Shown piece by piece: positions 36,199 to 48,831 of a DNA stretch of 64,000 nucleotides. Position numbers and translations under genes: made by a program. This stretch comes from Uloborus plumipes (lineage: Eukaryota; Arthropoda; Arachnida; Araneae; Uloboridae). The stretch is from assembly GCA_038373865.1 (NCBI GenBank), contig JAXGGA010005204.1:1-64000 (forward strand), given 5' to 3'. Below the pieces are notes generated by a model. It was not told where the DNA came from and ran no database searches. It was given only the letters and a program-made list of their open reading frames with translations. Every line of letters begins with the position of its first letter. The stretch's first letter is position 1.

Positions 36199-36269
36199 CT
36201 CCTACTGCACCGCCTACTGATGTAACTGTTATTGCTACTGGACCAACAAGCGTCTCCGTTACGTGGAAG
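36199..36269 (+). CDS. sDscam: Constant FNIII-2, first exon
   Basis: 71 nt, phase 1 in and phase 0 out (TGGAAG|GTAACA). Encodes APTAPPTDVTVIATGPTSVS and VTWK with the B-strand Trp. The next exon lies 7.2 kb downstream. Confidence 0.9.
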
Positions 36270-36441
36270 GTAACATAAACATAGTTATATTGTCATTGAA
36301 ATACTTTTTTTTAAGTAGAAACCTGTTGAATATAAAATAGTTAACCAAAAATGTTTTTATTTGGTGGACAGAGTACTATGGCTACAAGTATTTACAAACA
36401 AAATTTCAAGTTTGTAGGTAAAAACTAAAATGTGTATGAAC

Positions 36442-37346
36442 TAGGGCTGCGACATCGATGTCGATGTTTTGGAAACATCGATGTTTTTGGAAGAACATCG
36501 ATATTTTTACCATCGATGTTTGAGGGTCGATGTTTTTCCATGCAACATCGATGTTTTGGGTTTGATGTTGCTTCCGATGTCCATGTTTTATAATCCAGCA
36601 AAGAAAGCTAAAGAAAAACATACGATAAGCATACTCATTAAAAAGTTTTCATGTTTAATCAAAAGTTGCAATATTAACCTCATTTGGGAAAAAATGCTAA
36701 ATTTATTAGCAATGTTTTGTTTTTGATGTTTCTGAAACGTCTCAAATTTGCTTTCACTTTTTTTTTACATTTTAATTGTTGTTGTTTCGCATTCAGTCTT
36801 TTTTTTTTATGTCCTTTTTACATTTCAACAAAAAGTAATAAAAATATGCGATAAAATAGATTCATATATTTCTCTAACCACTACTTGCAATTAAAGTTTT
36901 TTTTAATAACTAGCGATGATTTACAGTCAATGATTTTTAAACATCGTTGTTTTGCATTTAATTTTTTTTTTCGATGATGTTTTACATTTCAGCAAAAAAA
37001 AAAAAAAGTTTTATAAAAATATGCGACAAAAAAAGTTATACAGTTAATCAACAGTTGCAGTATACGTCTCGCTGAAAAAAGTTTTCTTTACTGACATCGT
37101 TATCTTATGGTTAATGTTTTTCCAGGAGACAAAAGATGTATCTAATTGAATGATATAAAGAGGCGCTTGTAATGGGGAGTAACTGTTTAATAACTACATT
37201 AAAATATGTAAGAAATTGAAGAAAAACTGATCGATGTTGGAAAACATCGATGTTTTTTTGTCGATGTATCAATACCATCGATGTCCTTATTTTATAACAT
37301 CGATGTCTTAAACCATCGATGTTTTGCCTTCGATGTCGCACACCTA
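36442..37346. mobile_element. 905-bp hAT-type non-autonomous element with CATCGATG repeats
   Basis: Ends TAGGGCTGCGACATCGA and TAGGTGTGCGACATCGA (inverted, 15 of 17 identical), with an 8-bp target duplication GTATGAAC on both sides (36434-36441, 37347-37354). About 160 bp at the left and 115 bp at the right are packed with the palindrome CATCGATG; the middle is AT-rich. Confidence 0.9.
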
Positions 37347-37354
37347 GTATGAAC

Positions 37355-40300
37355 TACTAATGATGTATGAAATTGTTCATATATTTTGAAATATATATTT
37401 CACCTATAAAAACGACAAAACATCATTCAAACTTCATTGTAAAATGTTCTCCAAGCATGAATAAAACAAAATGAAGCGTTTAAAATTGTAAATAAAAGAT
37501 TTTTTTAAAAATCAGAAAAAACAAGCTTTTGCGGCGAGAGTGCTCGGCTGAAAAAACAACCTAATTATATTCTCTCAAACCATTTTTAGGAATTTTGCCA
37601 ATCCCAAAATCAGAAACTTTTGCAAAGATAATAGCAAGCAGGTTGTAAGGAGTGAACTACAAAAAATATCAAGTAATTTATCAATTATTAAATGATTAGC
37701 AGCTGTTGAAACTTCATGTTCGGTATACCGGGCACCACTCCTGAAAAGGTTAAAATTTTCGAGTGACGTAGGTAAAAATATCGAAACCTGTCCATGTCAA
37801 ATTCCAGGGGAATCATTTTTACTTTAAAAATGACTGGAGGTTTTGAAATAAAATGATTTTTATAAGGACATAAAAATGAGCAATTAGAACAAAATGAAGG
37901 AGTTTACATTTTCTTTGGAAGGAAATTATTTTAAGTTAATATCGTTGAATATTCACACCTGCGATTTGCTTTTTTCTATGATTATACATTTTACTTTACT
38001 CATAAATTATATTGGTTACTACTTTGAAAGTAGTACTTTTAAAGAACAATACGATTATTGATGTAGAAAAATTTCGCTGTAGAGAGATTTTCGCGATAGA
38101 CAGTTTCAAGATAAACGGATTCTACTATGACAAAATGTAATTTTTTAAGTGTCATTGATTAATTCAATTTTCAATTCACTCTAATGGCTAGAGTTTTAGA
38201 AATTTGAGTGAATTTGACACTGTTAAGTAATAAAATACTCTACATCATATATAATGTTTTGTGAAGCTGAATGCTCGAGGTTCTTCTCTTTTTATTGTAC
38301 TTGAATTTATTTGCGATACAATAAAAATGTTCACAATTTATGTTTTAACTAAAATTTGAAGAATTCAAATTCAGAAATTAAGATTTGGAAGGGAAAAAAA
38401 TGTTATTGTCTTCTGCATGTTTGTCTTTGAATTGATATGTAGTGCAGTACAAAATTTTCGTCGTTTCAAAATTTCTGCTTCAGACTAAAATTTAAAACAT
38501 TCAAATACGAAAATTGAGATTGAAAAAATAAAATTATTTGTTATCTCAAGGAAATTAAATGGAGAATTAAAATGTTCATTGAAAAAGATAAAAAAAAAAA
38601 CTACATTCTGTTGATCAATGTCACTAATTTAGACAAAATAGGAACTTGCTCTCCTCAGATTTCTTAAGAAATTCCGAAAGGCAAAAGCCGATGAAAACAT
38701 AGCTCTTGAAAAGCGCATCAACAGTGATTCCAGTTATTCCACATCCAAACACGCAGAACCCTACCATCATGTTTATTGATTTTTTTTTATTTTCTCTCTC
38801 CACTCCCTTCACGTTGCACGTGCTTCAGGGTTACCAGCAAGTGGAACTCCACTGCTTCATTCATACGGATGGGAGCTGCTTTGGGGTTGCAACGAGTAAT
38901 TCTCAGTTTGTCGCCAAGTGGATACTTTCAAAACAATTTACCGTTAAAATTGATATTTACAGCAAATTAAATGTGCAACTACACTTTCTAGATTCTCTCA
39001 AATGTATGGATGTAAAAATATTGCAATTTGGAACCCTAACAGTTCCGATATTTAAGCATAAAAGTGTTAGCCTGTCGCCAAAGCGTCCCCGTAATAAAGT
39101 AGAATATTATGTAATTTAAGTGAATTAGAGTATCATTTGTGAGTATTAAAAAATCTAATGATATCTGTTTTTCATGTTGAAAGCACTTTAGAATGGTAAG
39201 CGTTCACAAATCGCAATTAGTTTTAAATCAAAAATTGTTACAATCACTCTCAAAAAGAATTTGATGACTGAAAAGTCAAAACAATGTCTGACATTTGAAT
39301 ATGCAATTGAAACTCAATTTTGCACTAATTCATTTAAACTTAATGATATATCTTCCTTAAATGTGCTGAAAATTTGAATTTTTCTAACGATATTTTTACG
39401 TTTTTATAATATTTTCGTAGTGTGTAACAGTATTACTGGGCTTGTTTTTCTTTTTTCTTTCTTTTTCTTTTCTTTCTGGGGCATAACTTGATGGAATCAC
39501 AACTATTTAATTTTCAACACTGTACTGTAATTATCAACAGATCGATTAAATAAAAACAGGCTACTGAAAATGGAGAGAAAGGTAGCGATAACGGTTCTAA
39601 GTTGGTAAACTTTCGAAATCATAATCGATCGTCTGCAAACCAGCTGGTTTTAGCTCAGGAGGAAGAAAGTGCATCGAGGTCCCTTTAAATAATTTTTTCA
39701 TTGCTTTTTCTTTGGGGTTCCGGTGTTCCTCAAAACATCTGCTGCTCGGAGAATATGTCGGTCAGCTTGGCGACAAAACGGGGTTTTTCTCAAATGCATG
39801 TTTCAAAATTATTACCGCAATATCAAAATTAGGATAAATTGAGATATTTAAAACCTTTCCCAACTGAAGTTAAAAAAGTTTTTCTGATAATAATCATGAA
39901 CTAACTGCATTTCAATCATTGATTATTCTTGGTGAAATTAAAATTACTACCTAATTTTAAGTCTAACAAGGAATTTCGTCCAGAACTAAACGAACTTACT
40001 TTCCCGTACGTCAACATCGATTTTCTTGCATTGAATCAACGTTTTTTCAATTAGCTAAAGTAAACATGATATCTTTCTTCTCAACATTTAAAACTGATTT
40101 CTAAAAACAAAATAACGCCTGTCTCATGAAAAAAGTTTTGATAAAATATAATTAATATCACTTATTTTCTCGCATAATGGCTCTTTTTTTATTTTTTCAG
40201 TTAATTTCAACCACTGATTTGTTTTCTGTAAAAAACATATTAAATTCAGAAATTGTGTTCAACTTTCAATACGATTTTACGAGAGACAAATTGAAGAAGA

Positions 40301-40600
40301 CAGTTATAAAAAAAAATCCCTCATCATTCAATTTCGAATACAAATAAGTAAAAAATAAATAAACGAATGAAGCAAGAGCTCTTAGTTTCGCAAAATAAAA
40401 GCCGCTAAAATATCAATTTTTAACTGAAACAATCTTCAGTCGCTTGGAAAAAATGAATAAAATAAAATTGAAAACCAAATAAAGTTGAAAACATCTAAAT
40501 AAATAATTTCTATCGAAAATAAAGTAATTTGCACTTGTTTCTTTCTCTTTTTTAGCCTACTTTCCCGTTAAAAATAAAAGAAAGACGAAAAAAGTATTAA
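37355..40600 (+). other. Intron within FNIII-2, middle part
   Basis: AT-rich DNA without transposon ends or exon-like sequence that I can recognise. The open frame at 38706-39119 has no family resemblance, and no splice or homology evidence supports it. Confidence 0.45.
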
Positions 40601-40616
40601 AAGTAGCTTAATGCAT

Positions 40617-40702
40617 CTAAAAAATATCGCCAAGTCCAAAAAATATCGCCAAGTTAAAAAATATCGCCAAGTCAAAAAAAAATATCGCCAAGTCAAAAAA
40701 AT
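40617..40702. repeat. Short tandem repeat ATATCGCCAAGTC
   Basis: Four units of about 19-22 nt, each AAAAATATCGCCAAGTY with a varying A run. Confidence 0.9.
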
Positions 40703-40749
40703 AAAAAGGTAAAATGAATATCGAAAAATTAAAAATTTGAAAGTAGGGT

Positions 40750-41125
40750 ATTAAGATGGGGAATTTGTGTGTCGGTCGGTCGGTCGGTCTGTCTGTCCCC
40801 CCTAATAACTTTTGAATGAACAGTCCGATTTAGACAAACTTTTTTTTGTTGGAAAGATCTCGGCGAGTACAGCTCATTCCCATATTTGATTTTTTGATTT
40901 GAACAATTTTTGGTTCAAATTTGAGCCGTTCAAACAACCGGTCCCACGATACTAACTTTTTAATGAACAGTCCGATTTGAACAAACTTTTTTTTGTTGGA
41001 AAGAACTTTTCAAGGATACTTCATTCCCGTATTTACATTTCCGATTTGAACAATTTTTCGTTTAACATTGAACCGCTCAAGCAAGCTGTCACCCCTAATA
41101 ACTTTTGAGTAAACAGTCCGAAAAA
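40750..41125. repeat. Tandem ~180-bp repeat after a GTCG/GTCT run
   Basis: After a (GGTC)n-(TGTC)n tract at 40770-40800, the block CTAATAACTTTTGAATGAAC / AGTCCGATTTRRACAAACTT recurs from about 40803, 40948 and 41094, the last truncated. Origin unknown; it resembles non-coding repeats rather than a gene. Confidence 0.65.
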
Positions 41126-42944
41126 AAATGACTGACTGTGCAGACGATTTTTTGTTTATTTATTCATTTGTTTTATTGAATTTATTATTATTATTATTAT
41201 TATTTTTGGCAGACGATTTTTTTTGTAACAAAAATGTTTCATTCACGAGAGCATTTTATTCTTTATTTATATTTAACAACTGGCAACGGATTAAAAGTGA
41301 AATTCGAGACATTTTATCAACGGACGAGTTTTTTTTTTCTTTTTTTTTTCTTTCTTTGATAAAATGTGTTTTGATGTACTTTGTACTTTTAATTTTTTTT
41401 TGAAAACAATTGAGGAATTTTTCTACGGAAGAACTGTAACAGTTACATTCTTTAAAAGGTGCGACAAAACTTTATTTATTCATTTATTTACTTTTTATGT
41501 GTCTATTTCATCTGATGAGAGGGGTATATTTTGCTTTTAGAAATCAGCTTCAAGTGCTAAAAAGGTATGTTTGACATAATTTTTAGTCTTAGATAATCAA
41601 GAGAATAATGATCAGATGCTAGAATGCCGATGTCGATGTACGGGAAAGTAGGCTTGTTTAGTTCTTGACAGAACTTCTTGTTATATAACACGTCGCTTTT
41701 TTTTTCCCCTTTTTTGTTGCCAAAACTTTTAATCCAATCTACCAAATTTCATTAAAATCAGAAATGGTGTGGTAAAAATATACTTCTCTTTTGAATGGTC
41801 AGACATAGGACTCATACTTAAAGTTAAATGACTGTCAAAAACATCATATATATGTCACAGAACACTAAAATATAGCTTCACATTCTACAAACAATGTGAT
41901 TAAAATAGTAGTAATTTAAGCAAGTAGTATCAAGAAGAAAAAATCCCAAACTGCAGAGGTGAGCTAAGTTTTAAAAAATTTCAAAAATTTTTTGAAGCAT
42001 TTCGCCTCAAGGGATTTTATTGTTGTGATAAGACAAACAATAGAGTATAATAACGGCGAAAAAATAATTTCAATATGTTGACACAAAGAGTTGCGACTGC
42101 TTGAAAATCGGTAAAATATGACTTCCCAATAATGCAATTGCCTAATGCAACTAAAGTACATACAACTTACCTCAATAGTTTTTACATTTTTTGACATTGC
42201 TCATACTTGCCTTTTAAACGACTCTAATTCGGGGCAACTGAGGTGCAAGCTGTTTTTGGACCTCAAATGTGCTACAAAACGTCGAAAATGGTAGTTTTTT
42301 GTGACTTTCATTGACCTTATGGCAGCGACTTACCACAGATTTATCAATCATTATATGAAGTTCGAACCTTCTATACTTCATACATAAAAAGAATTTGGAG
42401 TCAAAACTCTTGGAGGAAAGATTTGTGGGGCATAGCAATTTCCATGTTTTAAAAATCCACTTAGTTTTTATTACCACACTAACCTTTAGGTGCCTATAAA
42501 AAATGAACAGCTCAACTCTGGAACGCAACATTTAGGTGTTTTAATGAGATAAGTAGCAGCGAGTAACTCTCTACAGAAATGCTAAAATGGCATGAACCAC
42601 AGGCGTGACACTCTCTGATGCTAGCTCATAATACAATGATTTTTATATTGTTACTGCAAATTTTCCAGCTGTTTTTTTTTAAAGCGATCACTGCATATTT
42701 GACTCCAAGTTTGCTACAATCGATTTTAATACCGAATTAACATGATTATTTTTGAAAATAGCAATGAGCCACATGGATCTGCTTCACCGGTCGTATATGG
42801 CCTGATAGCCATAGGTTGGGCACCACTGATGTAGATGAATTTTTCTGTTACTTGCTTTAACGGTGATTATTGCGATGCAGTTCGTTGTACTTCAACTATT
42901 GGAGATTAATGCAATTATAAACGATTTATAATAATTTTCTATTA

Positions 42945-43381
42945 CACTGCAAAAAACGAACTGTTGTTTTTACAGTATCTTAGGGCAGCCGAGGTTCCAA
43001 TTTAAAACTGTAAAATGCACAGTAATAAACTAAAACTGGCAATTTTACAGTTTCTTACTGTAAAGTTAGCAATTTTACAGTTTATTGACGTGAAATTTAG
43101 CCGTATGATACCATAAAAACAACAGTATAATACTGACAACTGATATTCCAGTTTAAAACTGTAAAACGCACTGTAATAAACTAAAATTAGCAACTTTACA
43201 AGTTATTACTGTAAAATTAGCAATATCACGGTTTATTACTGTAAAATTAGCAATTTCACAGTTTAATACTGTAAAATTAGCCATTTCAAGGTTTATTACT
43301 GTAAAATTATCAACTTTTACCGTTTATTACCATAAAATTAGCTGTATTATTCTGTAAAAATAGCATTCATTTTTTACAGTA
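42945..43381. repeat. CACTG-type MITE, copy 6 (reverse orientation)
   Basis: Begins CACTGCAAAAAACGAACTG and ends CATTTTTTACAGTA, 52 nt before the FNIII-2 second exon. Its internal order is the reverse complement of copy 7 at 43733. Confidence 0.85.
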
Positions 43382-43433
43382 TAGCATTTAAGTGGCACGA
43401 ATCGAATAACTCATGCGTTATGTTCGTTTTCAG

Positions 43434-43671
43434 GCCCCGCCAAGGGAACATTGGAACGGTCGACTTCTTGGATACTACGTGGGACACAAACGACACCAAT
43501 CCATGGAGCCCTTCGCGTTCCATACTGTTCCAGCAGGAAGGTCCACCCATGCAGATTACAGGCTGACCCGTCTCCAGAAAGCTACGAGGTATTCCGTGGT
43601 CGTCAAGGCCTTCAATTCTGTGGGATCTGGACCAGAATCCCACGAGTTGCTGGTGGAAACCTCAGACAAAG
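43434..43671 (+). CDS. sDscam: Constant FNIII-2, second exon
   Basis: 238 nt, phase 0 in, phase 1 out (AAAG|GTAGGG). Encodes APPREHWNGRLLGYYVGHKR, a segment characteristic of the second FNIII domain of Dscam proteins, then LQKATRYSVVVKAFNSVGSG. It is framed by two CACTG MITEs in opposite orientation. Confidence 0.93.
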
Positions 43672-43732
43672 GTAGGGCAAACTATAGTAAGATCTCTGGA
43701 CCGTTGTGTGTTTGAAAGTAATATGCATGGTA

Positions 43733-44111
43733 CACTGTAAAAAATAAATGTTGTTTTTACTGTATAATACAGCTAATTTTGTAGTAATAAACTGTGAAAA
43801 ATTGCTTCTTTTACAGTACTAAACTGTAAAATTGCTGATTTTACAGTAATAAACTAAAACTTTTAATTTAACAGTTTATTACCGTACATTTTACAGCTTT
43901 AAATTGGAACCTCTGCTGCCAGTATTATACTGTTGTTTTTACAGCATAATGCAGCAAAATTTTAAGGCAACAAACTATAAAATTTCTAACTTTACAGTAA
44001 GAAACTAAAATTGCTGGTTTTGCAGTTTATTACTGAGCATTTTAGAGTTTTAAATTGGAACCTCGACTGCCAGTATTATACTGTAAAAACAACGGTTCAC
44101 GTTTTACAGTG
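43733..44111. repeat. CACTG-type MITE, copy 7 (forward orientation)
   Basis: Begins CACTGTAAAAAATAAATG and ends CGTTTTACAGTG with TA on both sides; starts 62 nt after the FNIII-2 donor. Confidence 0.87.
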
Positions 44112-44603
44112 TACCACACCGCCTTGCAACAGATTGGACTGAAATACTTATATTTTGAAAGTCATTACATGTAAGAATTAATAAACTGCTCGGAAAAATG
44201 CAATTTTTCTATCTTGACGTTTCAATCTGCCGTCCAGTCATATTGAACTAATGTGAAAAGGTCGCCTCACATGCCTAAAATGAAAGGAAATAACTTCCAC
44301 CATGAACTGTATCCTACTGTCGTAGAAAACTCAACAGCAGCAGCTATTTATTCCTTATTGTACTTTTGTCGTTCGTTATACTTCAGGTTTACTGTACAAG
44401 ATTGCTTATTTGGTTTCCGCTGAAAATAAAGCACGAAAAAAACGTCAAATTCCAACAACGCGTTTCTTCAACTCAACTCATTTCTGCATATAATGCTCTT
44501 TTGTTTTCCATGGTTGTCTACGACTTTCCTTCGTTGTTCTTAATGAATCCTTTAAAGTAGATCTATTTCTTGTCTGATAAGATTGTTTTAATTTGTCAGT
44601 AGG

Positions 44604-44962
44604 ACAGATCAGTGAATGAACACTAAATCAAATTTTTAATTTCAAAACTTCGCAGCGTCGTTAAAAATTGTGGCATTTGCCACAGGACAATAAAAACACT
44701 TAACATGATATACGTAATATATTTTTTTTAATATTGGGAAAGCTTGTATGGTTGTGCATCAGGTTTTATGTGGGTTAAAACGAAAAAAAGGGCCCAAACC
44801 CAGTGAATGAACACTATTACCAGTGGACAAATGCGGCATTTTCTAGTCATTTTCTTTCTGTAAATGTATAGAAAGAAGTTACTTCTGCTGATTCACCTCA
44901 GAAAAATGCTTTAAAAACTTATGTTTGCTAACAAAATACAAGGTGTTCATTCACTGGTCTGT
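44604..44962. repeat. TIR element with internal copy of its end
   Basis: Ends ACAGATCAGTGAATGAACAC and the inverse of ACAGACCAGTGAATGAACAC, 359 bp apart, with a further CCAGTGAATGAACACTA copy in the interior near 44800. No coding frame. Confidence 0.7.
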
Positions 44963-45269
44963 GTATATACCACGATAATTATTTATAACTTCTGTGTACT
45001 TTCTTTTGCATTGCTTACGTATACAAGTAAGACAACAGTATTTTCCTTAAATCAGACTATTTTTTCTATTAAACAATATTTATTCATGCCTCTTGATTAG
45101 ATAGATAACATTCATACCAATAACGCTGATGGCGCTGCCAGCTCACAGTGCTTAATATCAACTATTTCTTCGCAAAAGATACAAATTGCTGTGGAAATAA
45201 AAAAAAATATTAATCATTTTAGAAGTTATTTTTGCTGATCTGAATAGCAGTATCCGAACTTAAAGTTTT

Positions 45270-45518
45270 CTGCCGTGCTAAACACAAAACTCATTTCTGC
45301 ACATTTTGTCGAAATTGGGTTCCGGGCACTAGGTCGTTCCTAGTCCTATGTTTTACCTAAGTACAATGTTTTGTGGTCATTTGTCCATGAGAAATATTTT
45401 TAAAAAATATTTGAAAAAGTTTCATCTGAACCAAATACATCGAGAGTCAAAACTTTAAACGGCAATGTATCCTTTTAAAGGTCGCCTGCAGATACGACTT
45501 TTGCGCTTATCACGGCAG
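45270..45518. repeat. CTGCCGTGCTAA TIR element, copy 1
   Basis: About 249 bp, ends CTGCCGTGCTAAACACAAAA and GCTTATCACGGCAG inverted. A second copy of similar length is at 58190-58433. Confidence 0.75.
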
Positions 45519-45734
45519 TAAAAAGTCGATGAGATAATTTGGCAAGGGTTTAACTTAAAAGCACATTAAATGTGTCGTACACATTTTTAGAAACCAAAGC
45601 GGTTTTGAATCCACTTTCCAAAATTCTCAGTCACTTCAATTCTTTTCAAATGTTCTCCGAAAGTTTATTGAATAAAGTTAGAGTTATATTAATGGTGTTT
45701 ATTAAACTTATTGTAATATTCTCTATTTTTGCAG

Positions 45735-45836
45735 ATAGTCTGAAACCACCTCACCTTTACGTGTCTGAAACCAGTGACAATACCGCCCTTTTAGAGTGGG
45801 AACATCCAAGAGATCTGCCAGATAATGTCTTCACTC
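45735..45836 (+). CDS. sDscam: Constant FNIII-3, first exon
   Basis: 102 nt, phase 1-1 (CACTC|GTAAGT; codon C|AC = His). Encodes DSLKPPHLYVSETSDNTALL and EWEHPRDLPDNVFT, with the B-strand Trp. Confidence 0.92.
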
Positions 45837-47502
45837 GTAAGTTGTTTTCTCCTACCAGTTGCTTAGCTCTTGTTGGGAAAGTATTTGGTACAGGGTCATT
45901 TATGTGGGAAAATATTTTACCTTTGATGAAGAAATTCAAATGTTTTAAATTTTAATAAAAGAGTATTTTAATTTTTTTTCTACGTATTTTATGATACGAT
46001 TTATGCAAATTTAGACTAATTTAATTCCTGGATTTTTTTTTAATTGGAAAAATACTTTTTTCGTGTTTTCATGCAGTTTTTTCGGTTGCACTTAAGCATA
46101 TTTTTAGTTCATCAAAATCTGCATAGTAATTAAGAAAATAAAAATTCATGTACACTTTTTTTTACTTTTGTTATTATGTGGCCGTAGCAACTTTAAATTT
46201 ACCTCTTTTTTTTGTTAGCCATCGATAAGGTATCGTATAGGGTTGATTATTTTAAAATTTGTATAGCTGATAATGTATCTGAAACATTCTACACCACTGC
46301 TTACGCTGCTCTACATTGTCCTTTCGATACCGAATGTAAATGACATATTCTGAACCGTTCACTAGCGGTGTTGTTTGACTTATAACTTTTTGTGACGCAC
46401 ATTACCTAAAATCTTATGAAAATTCAAGAATTCATGGTTTTCTGTGATGAATTTTTCTTCAAGCTATTCACGGACCGTAACCATTAATTCTTTCTTGTTT
46501 GCGGATTTCGTTATTTTTACTTTTGAAATTCAGAAAATGTGCGCTATCCTTAGAGCTTACTCTTCATCTCATTTTTGTTCAACTCCAGAACTTATCGATT
46601 TTTTGTGAATTTTCACATATTAGACGAAATTCAGGCTGTCATTTATGAAAATTAATTCTGATGACTGCAGAGTTCTTGCAATTTTTTTGTTAGAAAGTAA
46701 GCTTTGTCTGTCTCCCACTGAAAACGTTTTGACACATATTTTTACTTGACTTAATTTGTCACTTTCGCCATAGGAACTACTTTTTTACAGAATATATTAC
46801 CTAATAAAGTTACTACAAATTTACAAAGTAATAATGATGATCATAATTCTGGGTCCTGTTTATGAGAAATTCGGGTGCTTTAACGATTCTTTACAGAATG
46901 TTTAGGCATAAATAACAAAATTTTCACATACTGTTTATTCACGGGCACCCGAACTTATATTTTTGGGAGGCGATGCTTTTAATTTGCCGAATGAAACTCC
47001 AAAGTTTCCAAATGATAAAATAAGAGCATACACACATACGTATATCTAGTAAGGCATTTAACATCATTATTAAAAAGGGGGGGGTATGCAATTTTGCAGC
47101 GCTGCTTCTAACTTTACCGAATGATCAGACAAAATTTGACCGAATAAAGAAATATTTTAAGAAGCTAGATGATCGCCCACTACTCCCCATCGGAGTACCC
47201 CAGTACGTGTTATAAAAACGGAACTTTAAAAAAATATTGTATTAGAAAATAGACTTTACACGGTATTTTTCCTTTTTATGTAAACCTTTCCCAAAGTCCT
47301 GAAAAAGATCCTTGTAACTGAACAGTCCTTGAGACAATTTTAGTGCTTCTGTAATGTCCTCCTTCTAAGTGAAAGAATCGAATTGCTGCAATAAAGGAAT
47401 AAGAAACATATGCAACGTATAAAGTTCTTTCACGTAAATTTCGCATGATAAAAATAATCAAATTCAAGAATATTATTAATATTGTTCTGTATTTTCCCAC
47501 AG
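45837..47502 (+). other. Intron within FNIII-3
   Basis: 1.7 kb, AT-rich, acceptor TATTTTCCCACAG. No element with defined ends recognised. Confidence 0.5.
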
Positions 47503-47685
47503 ACTACATGGTATACTACCGGCCAGGTGCCGAAGGTAGCTGGCACAGTGTGCATGTGCCGTCCAAAGACAAACGGTTCAAACTCTCTTCTTTAGAAAGT
47601 GGAACAAAATATCAAGTGTATCTCACAGCCTACAGTGAATCTGGAGTCAGTGACCCCAGTGACACCCTCACATTGCTGACAGAAG
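47503..47685 (+). CDS. sDscam: Constant FNIII-3, second exon
   Basis: 183 nt, phase 1-1, ending GAAG|GTATGC. Encodes HYMVYYRPGAEGSWHSVHV, then LESGTKYQVYLTAYSESGVS, the conserved end of an FNIII fold. It leads straight into the membrane-proximal exon. Confidence 0.92.
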
Positions 47686-48831
47686 GTATGCACTATTTTT
47701 ATGAAGTAAATTTTTAATATGCAAATGTTTTTAAATGTTTACCATCGCGGCAACCAGTCCAACGAAGATCAGGCACAAGTTCTCAATAAAAATTGCGTCA
47801 ATTGAAGTTTCTTCAATGCAAGACAATTGCCAATGCCGCAATAAGAAATTGCCCACCAACCCCCCCCCCCTCCTTCTTTTCTCTTGCTACACTTCATCTT
47901 GTTTCACAGAAAGAATAACTTTCATGAAACACTGAAACATCTTTATGCAATTTTCATTGCGATTTTTTAATTGAATTGTATTGGTTCAAAATCAACCATT
48001 ATGTGTCAAACATTACAATGTCATAAATTTCAAAAAGTCAAACTCTATGTTACTGTTTACAAAATGTTCAGGTGTTCCCTATCCTAGAAAACTTTAAACT
48101 GACTGACGACCTTACAACACATTGATAAGCAGAAAACTTCGGAAAACCCAGATTTTCTGTCAAATGAGGAAAAATTCCTTCAACACAGACTATGTCTGAC
48201 TTATTCAATAGAAAACGGGTTTTTCAAAGAAACAGGGATTTTAACGCCAGCCGAAAGCGCACCCACCCTAAACTAATGTTCACTAATTCGAGACACAAGA
48301 AAAAATTTTGCGCAATTTCCCTGTCTCTTTCAATGATACTCATAAAAACGTCATAAACCTCGAATCCTTTTAGCGATAAACCGGATTCCAACCACAAAAT
48401 TACGCATGTTTATTAGGGTTACCACTTATAATGTGGTCTTTCTCTTTAACAATTTGGCTCCAAAATTAATCGTGACAGTGTATTTAGGTCGTGACCCTAA
48501 GCAGATAAGGAGAAGTGTTCAGTTCAAAATCTTTAAAAATACAATATCAAAACTAAAATACAAATTTAAAATCGCTTGCATGGAGTCAATTTTCATATAT
48601 AGTCGTAATTTTGTGATAAATAAATATTTCGCGAAATTAAAGTTTTTGTCACTTTAATTATTGCTACTTCGAAAAATTGACATACCAAGTTTAATTAAAT
48701 ATATTTAAGTTCTAAAAAAACCATAATCATTCAAACCTCTAATTCAAAGCCGAAAAATTGTTTACCATGGTTATTCTTATTAATATTTATTTTATTTGTT
48801 TAGGTTATTGTTATCATTATTTTATTTATTA

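Noticed and set aside
38706..39119. 137-codon open frame in the FNIII-2 intron
   Set aside because: No recognisable domain, no splice context and biased AT-driven composition.
42214..42531. 105-codon minus-strand open frame
   Set aside because: Might be a transposon scrap, but no motif I can name and no ends; not called.
45100..45160. GATGGCGCTGCC at about 45127 as another cassette promoter element
   Set aside because: It shares only GGCGCT with the cassette element, no signal exon or Ig exon follows, and it lies deep in the constant region.
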